From Clostridium thermarum (GTDB taxonomy: Bacteria; Bacillota; Clostridia; Clostridiales; Clostridiaceae): a stretch of DNA of 64,000 nt. Positions 27,234 to 36,285 of the stretch are shown here, one piece after another (position 1 is the stretch's first letter; every line of letters begins with the position of its first letter). The position numbers and the translations under genes were made by a program. The notes beneath the pieces are model-generated. The model was given only the letters and a program-made list of their open reading frames with translations, searched no databases and was not told the origin of the DNA. The stretch spans positions 3,043,001-3,107,000 of the forward strand of contig NZ_CP040924.1 in the NCBI RefSeq assembly GCF_006351925.1. The letters run 5' to 3'.

Positions 27234-27600
27234 CTATAATATTTGCTTATTGAAAAGCCAAGAAAAGTAAATCAAAGCTCGTGCAATGGCAACTCTCTGC
27301 TGTTGTCTCCCAGATAGCTGGTGTGGTAGTGATTCCAGTTTATCCCCTATTCCTAAGGTGCTTACAATAGTATCAGAATCCTCCTTGTCAGGCTTTCTTT
27401 TATCGAGCAACATAGACATAAGCATATTCTTCCTAACTGTCAAGTTAGGAATCAAATTGTAAAACTGATAAATCAAACCCACTTTTCTTCTTCTGAAAAT
27501 TTCAGCCTCTGTGGCGTTCAGTTTTCTAATATTAACACCATCCACCATTACAGTTCCTTTCGGAATATCAACAGAAACTCCTGACTTCTAAAACAACTCC
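27234..27600 (-). pseudogene. ABC transporter ATPase (LolD/MacB type), Walker A and B lost
   Basis: From about 27,587 the frame reads SGVSVDIPKG and passes straight into TVMVDGVNIRKL. In the family about 25-30 residues with the Walker A P-loop lie between these points, so they have been removed in frame. The Q-loop (LIYQFYNLIPNLTV) and the signature ([20 protein letters not shown] altered to LSGRQ) remain. After ARAL the sequence turns into unrelated residues and stops, so Walker B is missing too. A stop also lies upstream. It cannot bind ATP. The permease partner is absent. Confidence 0.88.
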
Positions 27601-27661
27601 TTCAAATTATCCGAAGCTAATGTGAGTAGTGTTAAAACATCTATGGAAGTATGATTCAATA

Positions 27662-28813
27662 TTAGTTCATCAATATACTCAAAAATCCCTCCAGGTTAAA
27701 CACCGTATTAGTTTCAAAGAGTTCTGCCAGCTTCTCTATATTTTCCTCTAAATGCTCAACGTCTTTGGAATACATGTGCATTATATCCACAGCGTCTTCA
27801 TCTGTAAGTTTTCCACATTCTATCCACCTAATTATAAATAATTCTTTGATAACTAGGTAACTCACAACCGCTGTTTTCGTTTTTGCAGATACATCGTAGT
27901 CAAAAACGGCCTTCATAAAGTACCTGTAAATAAAGTAAACCAACAGATTTTCAAACTTATAAGCATTATCTTTATAATATTGATCAAATTGCCTATGTGC
28001 ATCTAAATAAGTCCCTATATCACCTTTATCAAAATAACTTAATACCCTATCCAAGCCTAATGGATCATTAGGAGTTATATGCTTTAGTCCTTTGAATATT
28101 TTAATAATTTCATGTATTTTATTATATTTTGTTCTTTCTCTCCCCTTATACTTATCAAAGCCATTAATGATTTCTCTTTTAAAGTCATTGTTTAAATATC
28201 TTTCATTAACAGCTTTTATTCCCTGCACATTATTTTGGTCTATTACTGCCTGAACTTCAATAATAAATTGGAGCACTAGAGCAGCTCTGACTTCAAGAAC
28301 AATATCACTTTTTTGAAGGATATCGAAAGCTATTTTTCTGCTTTGCATAAGATTTATAAAGAGCATGGCGTTTATATCATTATATGAAGTGATCTCTTCT
28401 TGACTTTCACTTACTTCAAACTGAGCCTTTCTACTGTCCCTCAATATTATTCTTGCTGCTTCCGGGCAGGACAGTGATAGTCCCATTTCTCTTAAACTGC
28501 CAAACTCTTCTGTGTATCTTGGATACTGCCTGCAAGTATAGCAAAGGCTATCCGGTCCAAGCTCAGTATATATATCACACAACTTTCTTTCATTTAAAAA
28601 TTCACAATTCCTACCTTTTAGGGCAAATATATTTTCTCCATCCTTACGGATTATCTTATCTCGTAGTCTTTTCCCAAACTCTCCATCTACTCTTTTATAT
28701 TTTTTATATGTCTTATCATCAATTACAATCTCCCAGCCAGCACAACAGGTATCTTCGCACTGTGAGCCTATACATTTAAATTCTTTAAAATAATCCGGTA
28801 CCCTGATCTTCAT
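27662..28813 (-). CDS. fliB: Flagellin lysine-N-methylase family protein (FliB)
   Basis: 383 residues. The N-terminal third has the Cys pattern of the FliB/YkgJ metal-chelating group: CIGSQCEDTCCAGW near residue 14-27, CEFL near 69, CDIY near 78, and CYTCRQYPR near 91-99. FliB methylates lysines on flagellin in Salmonella; clostridial homologues are common, often away from flagellar genes as here. The C-terminal part is helical and less conserved. GAGG lies before the ATG. Adjacent genes give no flagellar link, so methylation of another protein is possible. Confidence 0.85.
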   Translation of the reverse strand: MKIRVPDYFKEFKCIGSQCEDTCCAGWEIVIDDKTYKKYKRVDGEFGKRLRDKIIRKDGENIFALKGRNCEFLNERKLCDIYTELGPDSLCYTCRQYPRYTEEFGSLREMGLSLSCPEAARIILRDSRKAQFEVSESQEEITSYNDINAMLFINLMQSRKIAFDILQKSDIVLEVRAALVLQFIIEVQAVIDQNNVQGIKAVNERYLNNDFKREIINGFDKYKGRERTKYNKIHEIIKIFKGLKHITPNDPLGLDRVLSYFDKGDIGTYLDAHRQFDQYYKDNAYKFENLLVYFIYRYFMKAVFDYDVSAKTKTAVVSYLVIKELFIIRWIECGKLTDEDAVDIMHMYSKDVEHLEENIEKLAELFETNTVFNLEGFLSILMN

Positions 28814-28907
28814 TTTTACCTCATCCTGTTTGTATTTTTAAAGTCATTCCTTAATTTTAATACCTACTGCTTATATTATCAAGTGACCGAAAGCATGTAA
28901 TAGGACC

Positions 28908-29171
28908 TTATATTTTGAACAACATCCACCTGCAGGTTAATAATTCATACTTTAGCTCGTAAACTTTCTCCACTCCATTTACCTCCCCTTGACACCTAAA
29001 GACAAGCATAGGATTACCTGCAAGCTTTTCTATCTCCCTGTACAATATTTTATCTACTTTTATAACTGTCTCGCTTTCTTCCTCATTTGTTACCCTAAAC
29101 CTTACCGGCCTAGGTTCTCCTTCCTTGGTAAACCAAGCTACCACGTCGATTGGTTTTGCCACTGTCCGCAT
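28908..29171 (-). CDS. Conserved small protein of unknown function
   Basis: 87 residues, MRTVAKPIDVVAWF at the start and a beta-rich composition (RPVRFRVTNEEES, MLVFRCQGEVNG). It resembles a short clostridial hypothetical protein family whose members begin with a similar PIDVVAWFxxxGxxxPxRFR segment; I know no function. The ATG at 29,171 follows GGGAGGG by 6-7 nt. It lies 94 bp upstream of fliB on the same strand and may be co-transcribed. Confidence 0.7.
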   Translation of the reverse strand: MRTVAKPIDVVAWFTKEGEPRPVRFRVTNEEESETVIKVDKILYREIEKLAGNPMLVFRCQGEVNGVEKVYELKYELLTCRWMLFKI

Positions 29172-29341
29172 ACTCTTCCCTCCCAAAGAAATATAAAATT
29201 TAAGCTCAAAAGTCCCTCAGTCAATCTTCAAGAATGCTTTATGAAGTTTTTTATGTATTGTAAAAGTTTCTTTTTTTCTAATATTATCGAATACAAGTTC
29301 GATTGTCAATAATATTATACTCCAAATATAGAAGAAAAATT

Positions 29342-29397
29342 CACGGTGAAACACACAGAATCCACGGATTTACCTCGTGTTCTCCGTGGATTCCGTG
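29342..29397. repeat. Inverted repeat with GAATCCACGG arms
   Basis: GAATCCACGG (29358-29367) and CCGTGGATTC (29384-29393), with CACGG/CCGTG further out. An intergenic palindrome of the kind dispersed in low-GC genomes. The rest of the 29,187-29,450 gap shows no gene. Confidence 0.55.
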
Positions 29398-29453
29398 CTT
29401 AAATTTATTGCTTCGTAATTTTACTATTATGTACAACATGCTCATATTTGAAT

Positions 29454-29486
29454 AAAAAAAGAGCCGCCGCTCATTGTGCGACAGCT
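29454..29486 (-). terminator. Terminator of the penicillin-binding protein pseudogene
   Basis: AGCTGTCGC and GCGGCGGCT (with G-U pairs) around a 7-nt loop, followed by TTTTTTT on the minus strand. A diverged copy of this terminator sits at 35,503-35,532. Confidence 0.82.
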
Positions 29487-29510
29487 ATCTTCATCTTTCC
29501 ATGATAATAT

Positions 29511-31635
29511 TTAATCACTGGTACCGGCCTGTATGGTTATTTCCTGTTTAGTATAGTTGAGTTTGGAGAGCTCTTCCTTGAAAAATTCCTCATATATGGC
29601 TTTGGCTATTGGAGCTACATAGGCACCATGGCCTCCGTCAAAAATTACTACCGCAACGGCTATTTGCGGATTATCATAAGGCGCAAAGCCTACATACCAG
29701 CCATAAGAGGTTCTCCCAATCTCTTCTTGAGTATTACTGAAGGTTGCTGATCCGGTTTTTCCGCCGGTAGTGATTGGAAAGTTCTTAAAGGTACTGGCGG
29801 CGGTTCCTTTTTTTCCATGGTCAACAAGGTACATTCCTTCTTTAACAGCATCAACTGTTTCTTGCTTCAGATTTACCTTTTCCAAAATTACCGGTGACTT
29901 TTCTTCAATTACCTCTCCTTCAGGACTTAATATCTTGTCTACCAAGTGCAGCTTATACCTTTTTCCTCCGTTAACTATAGTTGCTATAGCATTTGCCATC
30001 TGTATTGGAGTAAAACTGCTAATACCTTGTCCAATAGATGCATTATAGGTGTTTGCACCTATCTTAAGCTGGCTGTAGGCATCATATACAGTCACTCCGA
30101 TAATGGCTTGAACTGCTGAACTAATATCTTTGGTTGAAAAGCTTATATTGCCATACTTGGGATCTAGTTCTATCAATTTATTCAGAAGTCTTGTATACTC
30201 ATCAACTGATGTATTCCCTGTTTTTATAGCTTCCTTTATTTGAGTTTTTATATCTTTTTTCGTCTCTGCCAGTTCATCACTGTCATCTTTGTTATCATAT
30301 AAATCCAAAGGTGGAAAACTGTATCCTCTTGAATCTTTTCCTGCTTTAAGCATCTCCATAGTGGTCCATAGGTACTGGGTCTGAAATAGTTGTTATAGGC
30401 TTAAAGGTAGATCTGGGAGGTATTGCAGCCATAGTAGCATAGTTATACATTGGTTTAGGCAAAATGTCATACATGTCCATCCTAATGGTGGTATTATTTT
30501 CTATATTCTTGTCTATGGGAAATAGCTTTTCTATTTGCTCCTTTGTATATCCCATTGCCTTTGCCATATTTTCTAAGTCCAAGCTAAAATATCTATTATA
30601 TTGTTCTGTGCTTAACCCGCCATCACTCACAAAATAGTTAGGATTAAAGCCAGGTCTGCTGGCCAAGGCTATAATAGCTCCGGTGTTAACATCTATAGCC
30701 ACCGCTGCACCTCCTGTTGCATTTCTCATGTTAACGTCATTTACCTTGCCCATAGCCTGCAACTTTTCCATAGTTTCATCCAAGTCCTTCTCTGCCGCAC
30801 TTTGGACATCTTTATCAATAGTAAGTTGAATATTTTGGCCCGGGTAGGGTTCCTTTTCTCCCAATTCTTCTGTTACCCTGCCAAGGTTATTGACCTTAGC
30901 AATTATACTACCTTTTGACCCCTTTAATCTGTCCTCATAGGCCGCCTCAATACCTGACATTCCAATATAGTCCGTAGAGACATCATAGCCTTTGAGTTCA
31001 TACTTTTCCTGCTGCCAGGAAGGTATTTTAGAGATATATCCCAATACTCCTGAAGCCAGCTCCCCAAATGAGTAGGTTCTTACGGGCTGTAAGGTAATAT
31101 CAATACCCGGAAGATCATTTAACTGTTGAAGAATACTAAAGGCTGTCTCTTCCTTTAAGTCATTTGCAATCTCCACCGGCTTATATTCCGAAAAGCTCTG
31201 CATCTTTATTTTATCCTTCACTATCATCAGCTTTCTCTTAGTTTCAAGATTTAGATCAGAAACCTTCTCCCCTTCAATCTTGTAATCCTTAAGCAGCTTA
31301 TTAAATACTTCCTCGGCAGTAATCTTTAGTAGTTCTTCATCTATCTCCTTTCTCTGATCTTCAGTAAGTTCTTCCTCTATTTTGCCGTATAACTTTTTTT
31401 GAACTTGTTCATCAAAACCTCTGTCTTTTTTAAATCTCAATTCCATCCATCTTCGGGTGGCTTCCGATTCTGACTGGAATTTAAAGCTAAACTTACCTTC
31501 ATCGATTACTACCGGAAAATCATCTTCTTGCTTCTCTTCATTGTTGTCTAAAATTTTAAACAAGGTTAACATAGTAATTAATAACATTACCAGCAACATA
31601 GCCAGTAATCTATTCCACTTTATATTTTATTTCAC
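29511..31635 (-). pseudogene. Class B penicillin-binding protein (PBP2-like), frameshift and internal deletion
   Basis: Would cross-link peptidoglycan. The first part (stop-free from about 31,627 to 30,346) contains the membrane helix, the dimerisation domain and the start of the transpeptidase domain with the active-site Ser motif STFK (PPRSTFKPIT). It then changes frame; the second part (from about 30,390 down) continues FQTQYLWTTMEML and contains KTG (TGGKTGSAT). The SxN motif region between them, roughly 60-90 residues in relatives, is missing. Near the 5' end the probable start GTG (31,635), preceded by AAAGGAAGGA, is followed two codons later by TAA. Three independent lesions make it a pseudogene. 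Confidence 0.88.
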
Positions 31636-31659
31636 ATCCGTCGTCCTTCCTTTGATATA

Positions 31660-31701
31660 CTTCATTTTATTTTATCATATTATCATGAAAATAAAATGAA
31701 G
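31660..31701. repeat. 14-bp inverted repeat upstream of the PBP pseudogene
   Basis: CTTCATTTTATTTT and its exact complement with a 14-nt spacer. It lies upstream of the pseudogene ribosome site and downstream of the tcyC stop, and might be an AT-rich operator or terminator. Confidence 0.5.
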
Positions 31702-31715
31702 ATTAAGCAAAGCCC

Positions 31716-32456
31716 CTAATCAATAATACTTAAAAACTGTTTTAGGCGCTCATTACTTGTATTGTCAAATACCTGCTCAGGAGTATCGGCTTCAACAATT
31801 ACTCCTTGATCCATAAAGATCACCTTATGGGCTGCTTCTCTTGCAAAGCTCATCTTATGAGTAACTACTACCATAGTCATACCCTCTTTGGAAAGGTCCT
31901 TCATTACCTTTATAACCTCAGCTGCCAGTTCCGGATCTAAGGCAGAGGTAGGTTCGTCAAAAAGCAGCACTTCCGGTTCCATTGCCATAGCCCTGGCAAT
32001 AGCAACTCTTTGCTGCTGACCTCCTGACAGCTCATGGGGATAACTGTCCTTTTTATTGGCCAAGCCAACCTTTTCAAGCAGCACTACTGCCCTATCGTAG
32101 GCCTCTTGTTTTGACCTTTTTAAAACAGTAACCTGCCCTTCCATGATATTTTCTAAAGCAGTCTTATGAGGAAAAAGATGAAAGCCTTGAAACACCATAC
32201 CGGTGTTCTTTCTTAAGGCAAGAATAGCACTTTGCTTTAATTTTGATTTTCCATCGAAGTTTAATTCATTTTCTCCTATTTTAATAGTTCCTCTATCTGG
32301 AGTTTCAAGCAGGTTTAAACATCTTAAAAGAGTTGTCTTACCTGAACCTGAAGGACCAATTATCACAGTAGTCTCACCCTTGGATACTTCTAAGTCAATG
32401 TTTTTTAGGATAGCATTATCTCCAAAACTTTTATATAAGCCCTTTACTGATATCAT
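31716..32456 (-). CDS. tcyC: Cystine/amino-acid ABC transporter ATPase
   Basis: 246 residues. Walker [10 protein letters not shown] (about 34-42), Q-loop [11 protein letters not shown] (about 87-97), signature LSGGQQQR (about 143-150), Walker B VLLFDEP (about 163-169) and the switch His in VVVTHKM. Belongs to the polar amino-acid (GlnQ/TcyC) ATPases and powers uptake through the TcyB-like permease 16 bp upstream. The cysteine-reading T-box before the operon supports cystine or a related sulfur amino acid as substrate. The start is ATG with a GGGTGAG-type site. Confidence 0.93.
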   Translation of the reverse strand: MISVKGLYKSFGDNAILKNIDLEVSKGETTVIIGPSGSGKTTLLRCLNLLETPDRGTIKIGENELNFDGKSKLKQSAILALRKNTGMVFQGFHLFPHKTALENIMEGQVTVLKRSKQEAYDRAVVLLEKVGLANKKDSYPHELSGGQQQRVAIARAMAMEPEVLLFDEPTSALDPELAAEVIKVMKDLSKEGMTMVVVTHKMSFAREAAHKVIFMDQGVIVEADTPEQVFDNTSNERLKQFLSIID

Positions 32457-32472
32457 TTACTCACCCCTCTTC

Positions 32473-33156
32473 TTACTTTGCTACAAACCTGTCAAGCTTC
32501 TTTTCCACTCTTCCTTGAACAGCGCTTAACACCGTACAGAAGATTAAATAAATAAATGCCACTTCAACATAAAGCAAAAGCGGTTCATAGGTAGCAGCCG
32601 TCACCCTTTGGGCTACCTGGAACATTTCTGTCAATGTTATGGAAGCTGCCAAAGAAGTATCCTTTATTAGACTTATGAAAGAGTTGAAAAGTGGTGGTAT
32701 GGATACCCTGGCTGCTTGAGGCAGTATAATTCTCTTAAGTGCCTGAGTACGGGTCATACCTATTGAAGCTGCTGCCTCCCACTGACCTTTAGGTATGGAC
32801 AAGATAGCAGCCCTTATGACCTCAGAGCTGTAGGCACCTACATTTATTGTAAAGCCTATTATTGCTGCCGGCAGAGGATCCAATATTATATTAACCTTTG
32901 CCAAACCATAGAAAATAATAAACAGCTGTACTAACAGCGGAGTCCCTCTGATTATCCAAACATAGAACTTTGCAAGGCCTATCAAAGGCTTGACCTTTGA
33001 TAGCCTTGCAAGAGCTGTTAATAGGCCTACAATCAGGCCAAGGGTAAATGCAATCAAGGCTACCGGCACAGTAAAAGCTATACCGGCCTTTAGCATGGGC
33101 CAAAAGGAGTCTAAAGCTATTTGTACAAGTCTTAAAATTCGTTCATTCAAGTTCAT
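32473..33156 (-). CDS. tcyB: Cystine/amino-acid ABC transporter permease
   Basis: 227 residues, HisM/TcyB class, with about five membrane helices and the EAA motif EAAASIGMTRTQALKRIILP at about 142-161. Forms the membrane channel for the binding protein encoded 12 bp upstream and the ATPase downstream. GGTGAT lies just before the ATG. Middle gene of a three-gene operon. Confidence 0.93.
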   Translation of the reverse strand: MNLNERILRLVQIALDSFWPMLKAGIAFTVPVALIAFTLGLIVGLLTALARLSKVKPLIGLAKFYVWIIRGTPLLVQLFIIFYGLAKVNIILDPLPAAIIGFTINVGAYSSEVIRAAILSIPKGQWEAAASIGMTRTQALKRIILPQAARVSIPPLFNSFISLIKDTSLAASITLTEMFQVAQRVTAATYEPLLLYVEVAFIYLIFCTVLSAVQGRVEKKLDRFVAK

Positions 33157-33168
33157 ATTATCACCACA

Positions 33169-33987
33169 CTATTTTGAAACATCAACACCAAACCACTTCT
33201 TTGAAATAGTTTCATAAGTTCCGTCTGCCTTCATGTCATCCAGAGCCTTGTTAACCGCATCCACTAATTCTTTGTTGCCTTTTCTGAACATTATTCCACT
33301 TGAGCTAGCATCACTCCGCTCTGCAGCTATTTTAACCCCCACATCGGGTTTTTGCTTTAGTAAATCGTAGTAAGATAAACTGTCATTTATAGTGGCATCT
33401 GCTCTTCCGGCCAGCAGTAGATCTATTGCTTGATTAAAGCCTTCTGCTGCTACTATTTCCGCCCCATTTTCTTTAGCAATATCAGCATAGTTACTTGTCA
33501 ATGATTGTGCAGCCTTTTTGCCTTTTAAATCTTCAAACTTTGTAATATCAATGTTATCCTTGACAACTACAAGTACTGCTCTTGAAGTGATATATGGGTT
33601 TGAAAAGTCATACTTTTCTTGTCTGTCAGGCCTTATTCCAACTTGATTTACAATCATATCAAATCTCTTTGCATCAAGACCGGCAAACATTCCATCCCAC
33701 TTTGTTTCAACAAACTCAGCTTTAACCCCAAGGCGCTTTGCAACTTCCTCCGCTATTTCTACGTCGAAGCCGGTCAGCTTGCCATCATTATCATGAAAGG
33801 TAAATGGCGCATAGGTTCCTTCTGTTCCTATTAGGATTTTTCCTTGGCTTTTTATGGTTTCTAACAAGTTAGTTGCAGTCTGCGTACTTTCATTATTTAA
33901 TTGATTATTTTTTGAGGCACAGCCAGCAAAACCTGCCACTAAAGTTATAGCTAATACAGCACTTATGAATATATTTCTTTTTTTCAT
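33169..33987 (-). CDS. tcyA: Cystine-binding lipoprotein of an ABC importer
   Basis: 272 residues. Lipobox FAGC (C23), then the SBP_bac_3 fold: GTEGTYAPFTFHDNDG (about 54-69), GFDVEIAEEVAKRLG (about 73-87) and IVNQVGIRPDR. Binds an amino acid outside the membrane and hands it to TcyB. First gene of the operon; AAGGAGAG precedes the ATG. A T-box leader of about 470 nt lies upstream with a Cys specifier, so the operon should be switched on when charged tRNA-Cys is scarce. Confidence 0.93.
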   Translation of the reverse strand: MKKRNIFISAVLAITLVAGFAGCASKNNQLNNESTQTATNLLETIKSQGKILIGTEGTYAPFTFHDNDGKLTGFDVEIAEEVAKRLGVKAEFVETKWDGMFAGLDAKRFDMIVNQVGIRPDRQEKYDFSNPYITSRAVLVVVKDNIDITKFEDLKGKKAAQSLTSNYADIAKENGAEIVAAEGFNQAIDLLLAGRADATINDSLSYYDLLKQKPDVGVKIAAERSDASSSGIMFRKGNKELVDAVNKALDDMKADGTYETISKKWFGVDVSK

Positions 33988-34182
33988 TCTAATCTCTCCT
34001 TTTTATTATTTATTACTATTCTGTTCAAATACATTTTTGATATTTTCTTCACTTTTAAGTAATTTTTATAATCATAACCTTCACATTGCACTGTTTTTCA
34101 TTACCGCCTCCCCCTAACTTTTTTATACAATGTTTTTGATTTATGTCATAGGATAAAAATGGGCAATTGCACCAAAATCAAA

Positions 34183-34458
34183 AAACTCCTACCTCTAAAA
34201 TTTAGAGGCAGAAGTTATATTCCGCGGTTCCACTCTAATTAACAAGACTAAAGTGTCATGTTATCTCATTGATTCAGGTACATCCATACCCTAACGCTTT
34301 AACGTGCGTACACGCTGCCGTCTACTTAATTTTCGAAGCAGTGCTCAAAGACGCATTCACATAGTTTACACTCAAAGTCCCTTTCAGCTAATAGAACTTC
34401 TCTCTGTCAGTTTAGCCTATGCTACTATTTCTTATCACAGCATTTTTATTATAATCAC
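34183..34458 (-). promoter_or_regulatory. T-box riboswitch leader, Cys specifier
   Basis: Read on the minus strand, the conserved T-box AGAGTGGAACCGCGGA lies at 34,236-34,221. It is followed by a terminator stem (34,215-34,201 with 34,199-34,185) and a T-run. Upstream, the specifier loop shows GAA then TGC then G (TGC at 34,355-34,353), a cysteine codon in the position expected after the conserved GAA; an AGTA bulge lies on the 5' side of stem I. Uncharged tRNA-Cys would stabilise the antiterminator and allow tcyABC transcription. Confidence 0.93.
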
Positions 34459-34464
34459 AATAAT

Positions 34465-34493
34465 AATATAAGTTATCCTAGCGGTTTTGTCAA
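34465..34493 (-). promoter_or_regulatory. Sigma-A promoter of the T-box/tcyABC transcript
   Basis: TTGACA (34,493-34,488), 17-bp spacer, TATATT (34,470-34,465) on the minus strand. The transcript would begin near 34,458, right at the T-box stem I. Confidence 0.88.
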
Positions 34494-34596
34494 CATTATT
34501 TTAATAATATATTTACTGCCGGTACTAATTATTTTCCCCTTCATCAACTTCTTCAAAAAAGTTCCAAACATCTTTTGCTTCAGCTGTATTTCCTAT

Positions 34597-35480
34597 TTAT
34601 ACCAACTCATTCCCTGCTACTTCCCGCTTTTCATCAGGCTGAGACTTGTCCACTGCAGTTTTTCTGCATCCAAATTTTCTGGGCACACTTATGGTATCCC
34701 ATAAAATATTTCTTTTACCGGATAGTCTCTTTGTGTACATACTTTGTATTTCTCTTGTAATTCTAAAGTTTCCATCACCAATACTAATCTTGTCTATAGT
34801 CTTTAAAGGTGTTATCTCTGCCGCAGTTCCCACAATGAAAACCTCATCAGCTATATATAATAATTCTCTAGGAATACTATTCTCGACAATTTCGTAACCT
34901 TTTAACTTACATATTTTTATCACAGTGTCTCTTGTAATCCCTGATAGTGCAGATGAAGCTATGGATGGAGTATATATTACTTTATCCTTTATCAAAAAAA
35001 TATTTTCTCCACTTCCTTCACTTAATAAACCTTGTGAATTTAGGGCCAGCCCTTCATCATATCCATTCGCCAATGCTTCCATCCTAATAAGTTGTGAGGA
35101 TAAATAGTTTCCACCAGCCTTTGACAATGCAGGCATTGTATTTGGTGCCAATCCAGACCAACTTGAAATCTTTGCATTGATTCCATTTATAACTGCTGAA
35201 TCCCCTAACAATGGTGACCATTCCCATGCTGCAATCACTACATTAACTGGGCACTTAGTAGGATCTACACCGAGTACATTATATCCTCTAAAAACAACCG
35301 GTCTTATATAAGCCTCCTGAAATTGATTTTCTTTTATCGTATCAATAACTGCTTGCTTTATCTCCTCTTTTGTAAATTTTATACGCCCTAATCCCCTCAA
35401 AGAAACTACTTCCATAATGAACAACATGTTGATAAAACATGAATTTTTGCTTCATCATGATTTACAAATTTCCCATCCAT
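34597..35480 (-). pseudogene. ilvE: Branched-chain amino-acid aminotransferase, N-terminal frameshift and deletion
   Basis: The body (from 35,427) matches IlvE: AYIRPVVFRGYN, the PLP-lysine segment SKAGGNYLSS, SEGSGENIF, SGITRDTV, and ADEVFIVGTAAEITP. It lacks the usual N-terminal part. That part is found upstream in other frames: IWMDGKFVNHDEAKIHVLS (to about 35,430), then in a second frame HVVHYGSSFFEGIRAYK (about 35,440-35,385), then the body in a third. So one base was gained near 35,437 and some 30 residues after EGIRAYK are gone. The C-terminus (about 45 residues after MYTKRLSG) also looks atypical. Not likely to make active enzyme. Confidence 0.88.
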
Positions 35481-35502
35481 CCAAATTCTTTGTCAATATT
35501 AT

Positions 35503-35532
35503 AAAAAAACTGGCGCTCATAGTACGCCAGTT
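35503..35532 (-). terminator. Terminator, diverged copy of the one at 29,454
   Basis: ACTGGCG and CGCCAGT around a 9-nt loop, with TTTTTTT on the minus strand. The flanking TTTCCATGATTATAG matches the stretch beside the PBP pseudogene terminator. Confidence 0.82.
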
Positions 35533-35760
35533 ATTTTCCTCTTTCCATGATTATAGTATATATCCTTACTCTGCTCTTCAGTAAGTTCATTATTTATTTT
35601 ATCATATAATCTTCTTTGAATTTCCTCATCAAAATCTCTATTTCTTTGTAATACTCGTAACTTAGCTGCAATAATTCTAAATATTAAAACGTTACCTGTA
35701 ACATGTCTGGTAATATATTACACTCTATATTTCTTTTCACATCCGTGTCCCTTCCTTAGA
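35533..35760 (-). pseudogene. Stump of a second PBP2-like gene
   Basis: The minus strand reads LRVLQRNRDFDEEIQRRLYD then KINNELTEEQSKDIY, clearly similar to MELRFKKDRGFDEQVQKKL and onward in the PBP pseudogene at 29,511-31,635. Upstream, the untranslated leader with CACATCCGTGTCCCTTCCTTAG also matches the leader of that gene (31,633-31,655). Downstream it joins directly to a copy of the other gene's terminator. So a duplicate gene has lost almost all its interior, leaving leader, about 60 codons and terminator. It has no open frame of useful length. Confidence 0.82.
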
Positions 35761-35834
35761 CTAAAACTCCTTGACCATAGTATCTTCCCATTGATAAAAT
35801 AATATCATTAACTGCAGATATATGTGTGATTCTC

Positions 35835-35863
35835 ATATCGTGTTTCGATATAACTATTATACT
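35835..35863 (+). promoter_or_regulatory. Candidate PadR operator and -10 box
   Basis: ATATCG (35835-35840) and CGATAT (35846-35851) form a palindrome with a 5-bp centre. TATACT (35858-35863) is a likely -10 box; the palindrome lies where the -35 box would be. PadR-type repressors commonly bind such sites in their own promoters. Confidence 0.55.
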
Positions 35864-35887
35864 AAGAATAGCACAGGAGGTATGCAA

Positions 35888-36196
35888 ATGCAAGAACAAA
35901 TATTGCGTAAACTATTTTTAGGATTTATTCATATTCACATACTACATCACGCTAAGAAGAAACCTTTTTATGGCGTTTGGATGATAGATGAACTTAAAGA
36001 GCATGGATATGAAATTAGTGCCGGTACCCTATATCCTATACTTCACAATTTAGAGAACAGTGGTGTCCTTAAAGTAGACGAAAAGAATGTAGAGGGAAAA
36101 ATAAGAAAATATTATTCAATTACTGAGCTCGGGGAAGAGATCCTGAAAGAAGCCAGAGCAAAAGCCAAGGAATTATTTGATGAGATTAATGAGTAA
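35888..36196 (+). CDS. PadR-family transcriptional regulator
   Basis: 102 residues. A winged helix of the PadR type: FYGVWMIDELKEHGYEISAGTLYPILHNLENSGVL spans the recognition helix and wing, and KIRKYYSITELGEEIL follows, with a C-terminal dimer helix. Likely a repressor of its own gene and perhaps of the ChrA gene that converges on it. The ATG at 35,888 is chosen since AGGAGG lies 7 nt upstream; an ATG six bases earlier would be too close. Effector unknown. Confidence 0.92.
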   Translation: MQEQILRKLFLGFIHIHILHHAKKKPFYGVWMIDELKEHGYEISAGTLYPILHNLENSGVLKVDEKNVEGKIRKYYSITELGEEILKEARAKAKELFDEINE

Positions 36197-36223
36197 TCCT
36201 TCACTTATTTAAGCCTGCAACAC

Positions 36224-36255
36224 AAAGCACCCTAAGAGGATTCTCTGGGTGCTTT
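36224..36255. terminator. Bidirectional terminator between padR and chrA
   Basis: AAAGCACCC and GGGTGCTTT with an inner AGAG/CTCT pairing. It lies between converging genes and can serve both. Confidence 0.85.
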
Positions 36256-36285
36256 AATATAGAAATAATTTACGCTTCTTGTGTT

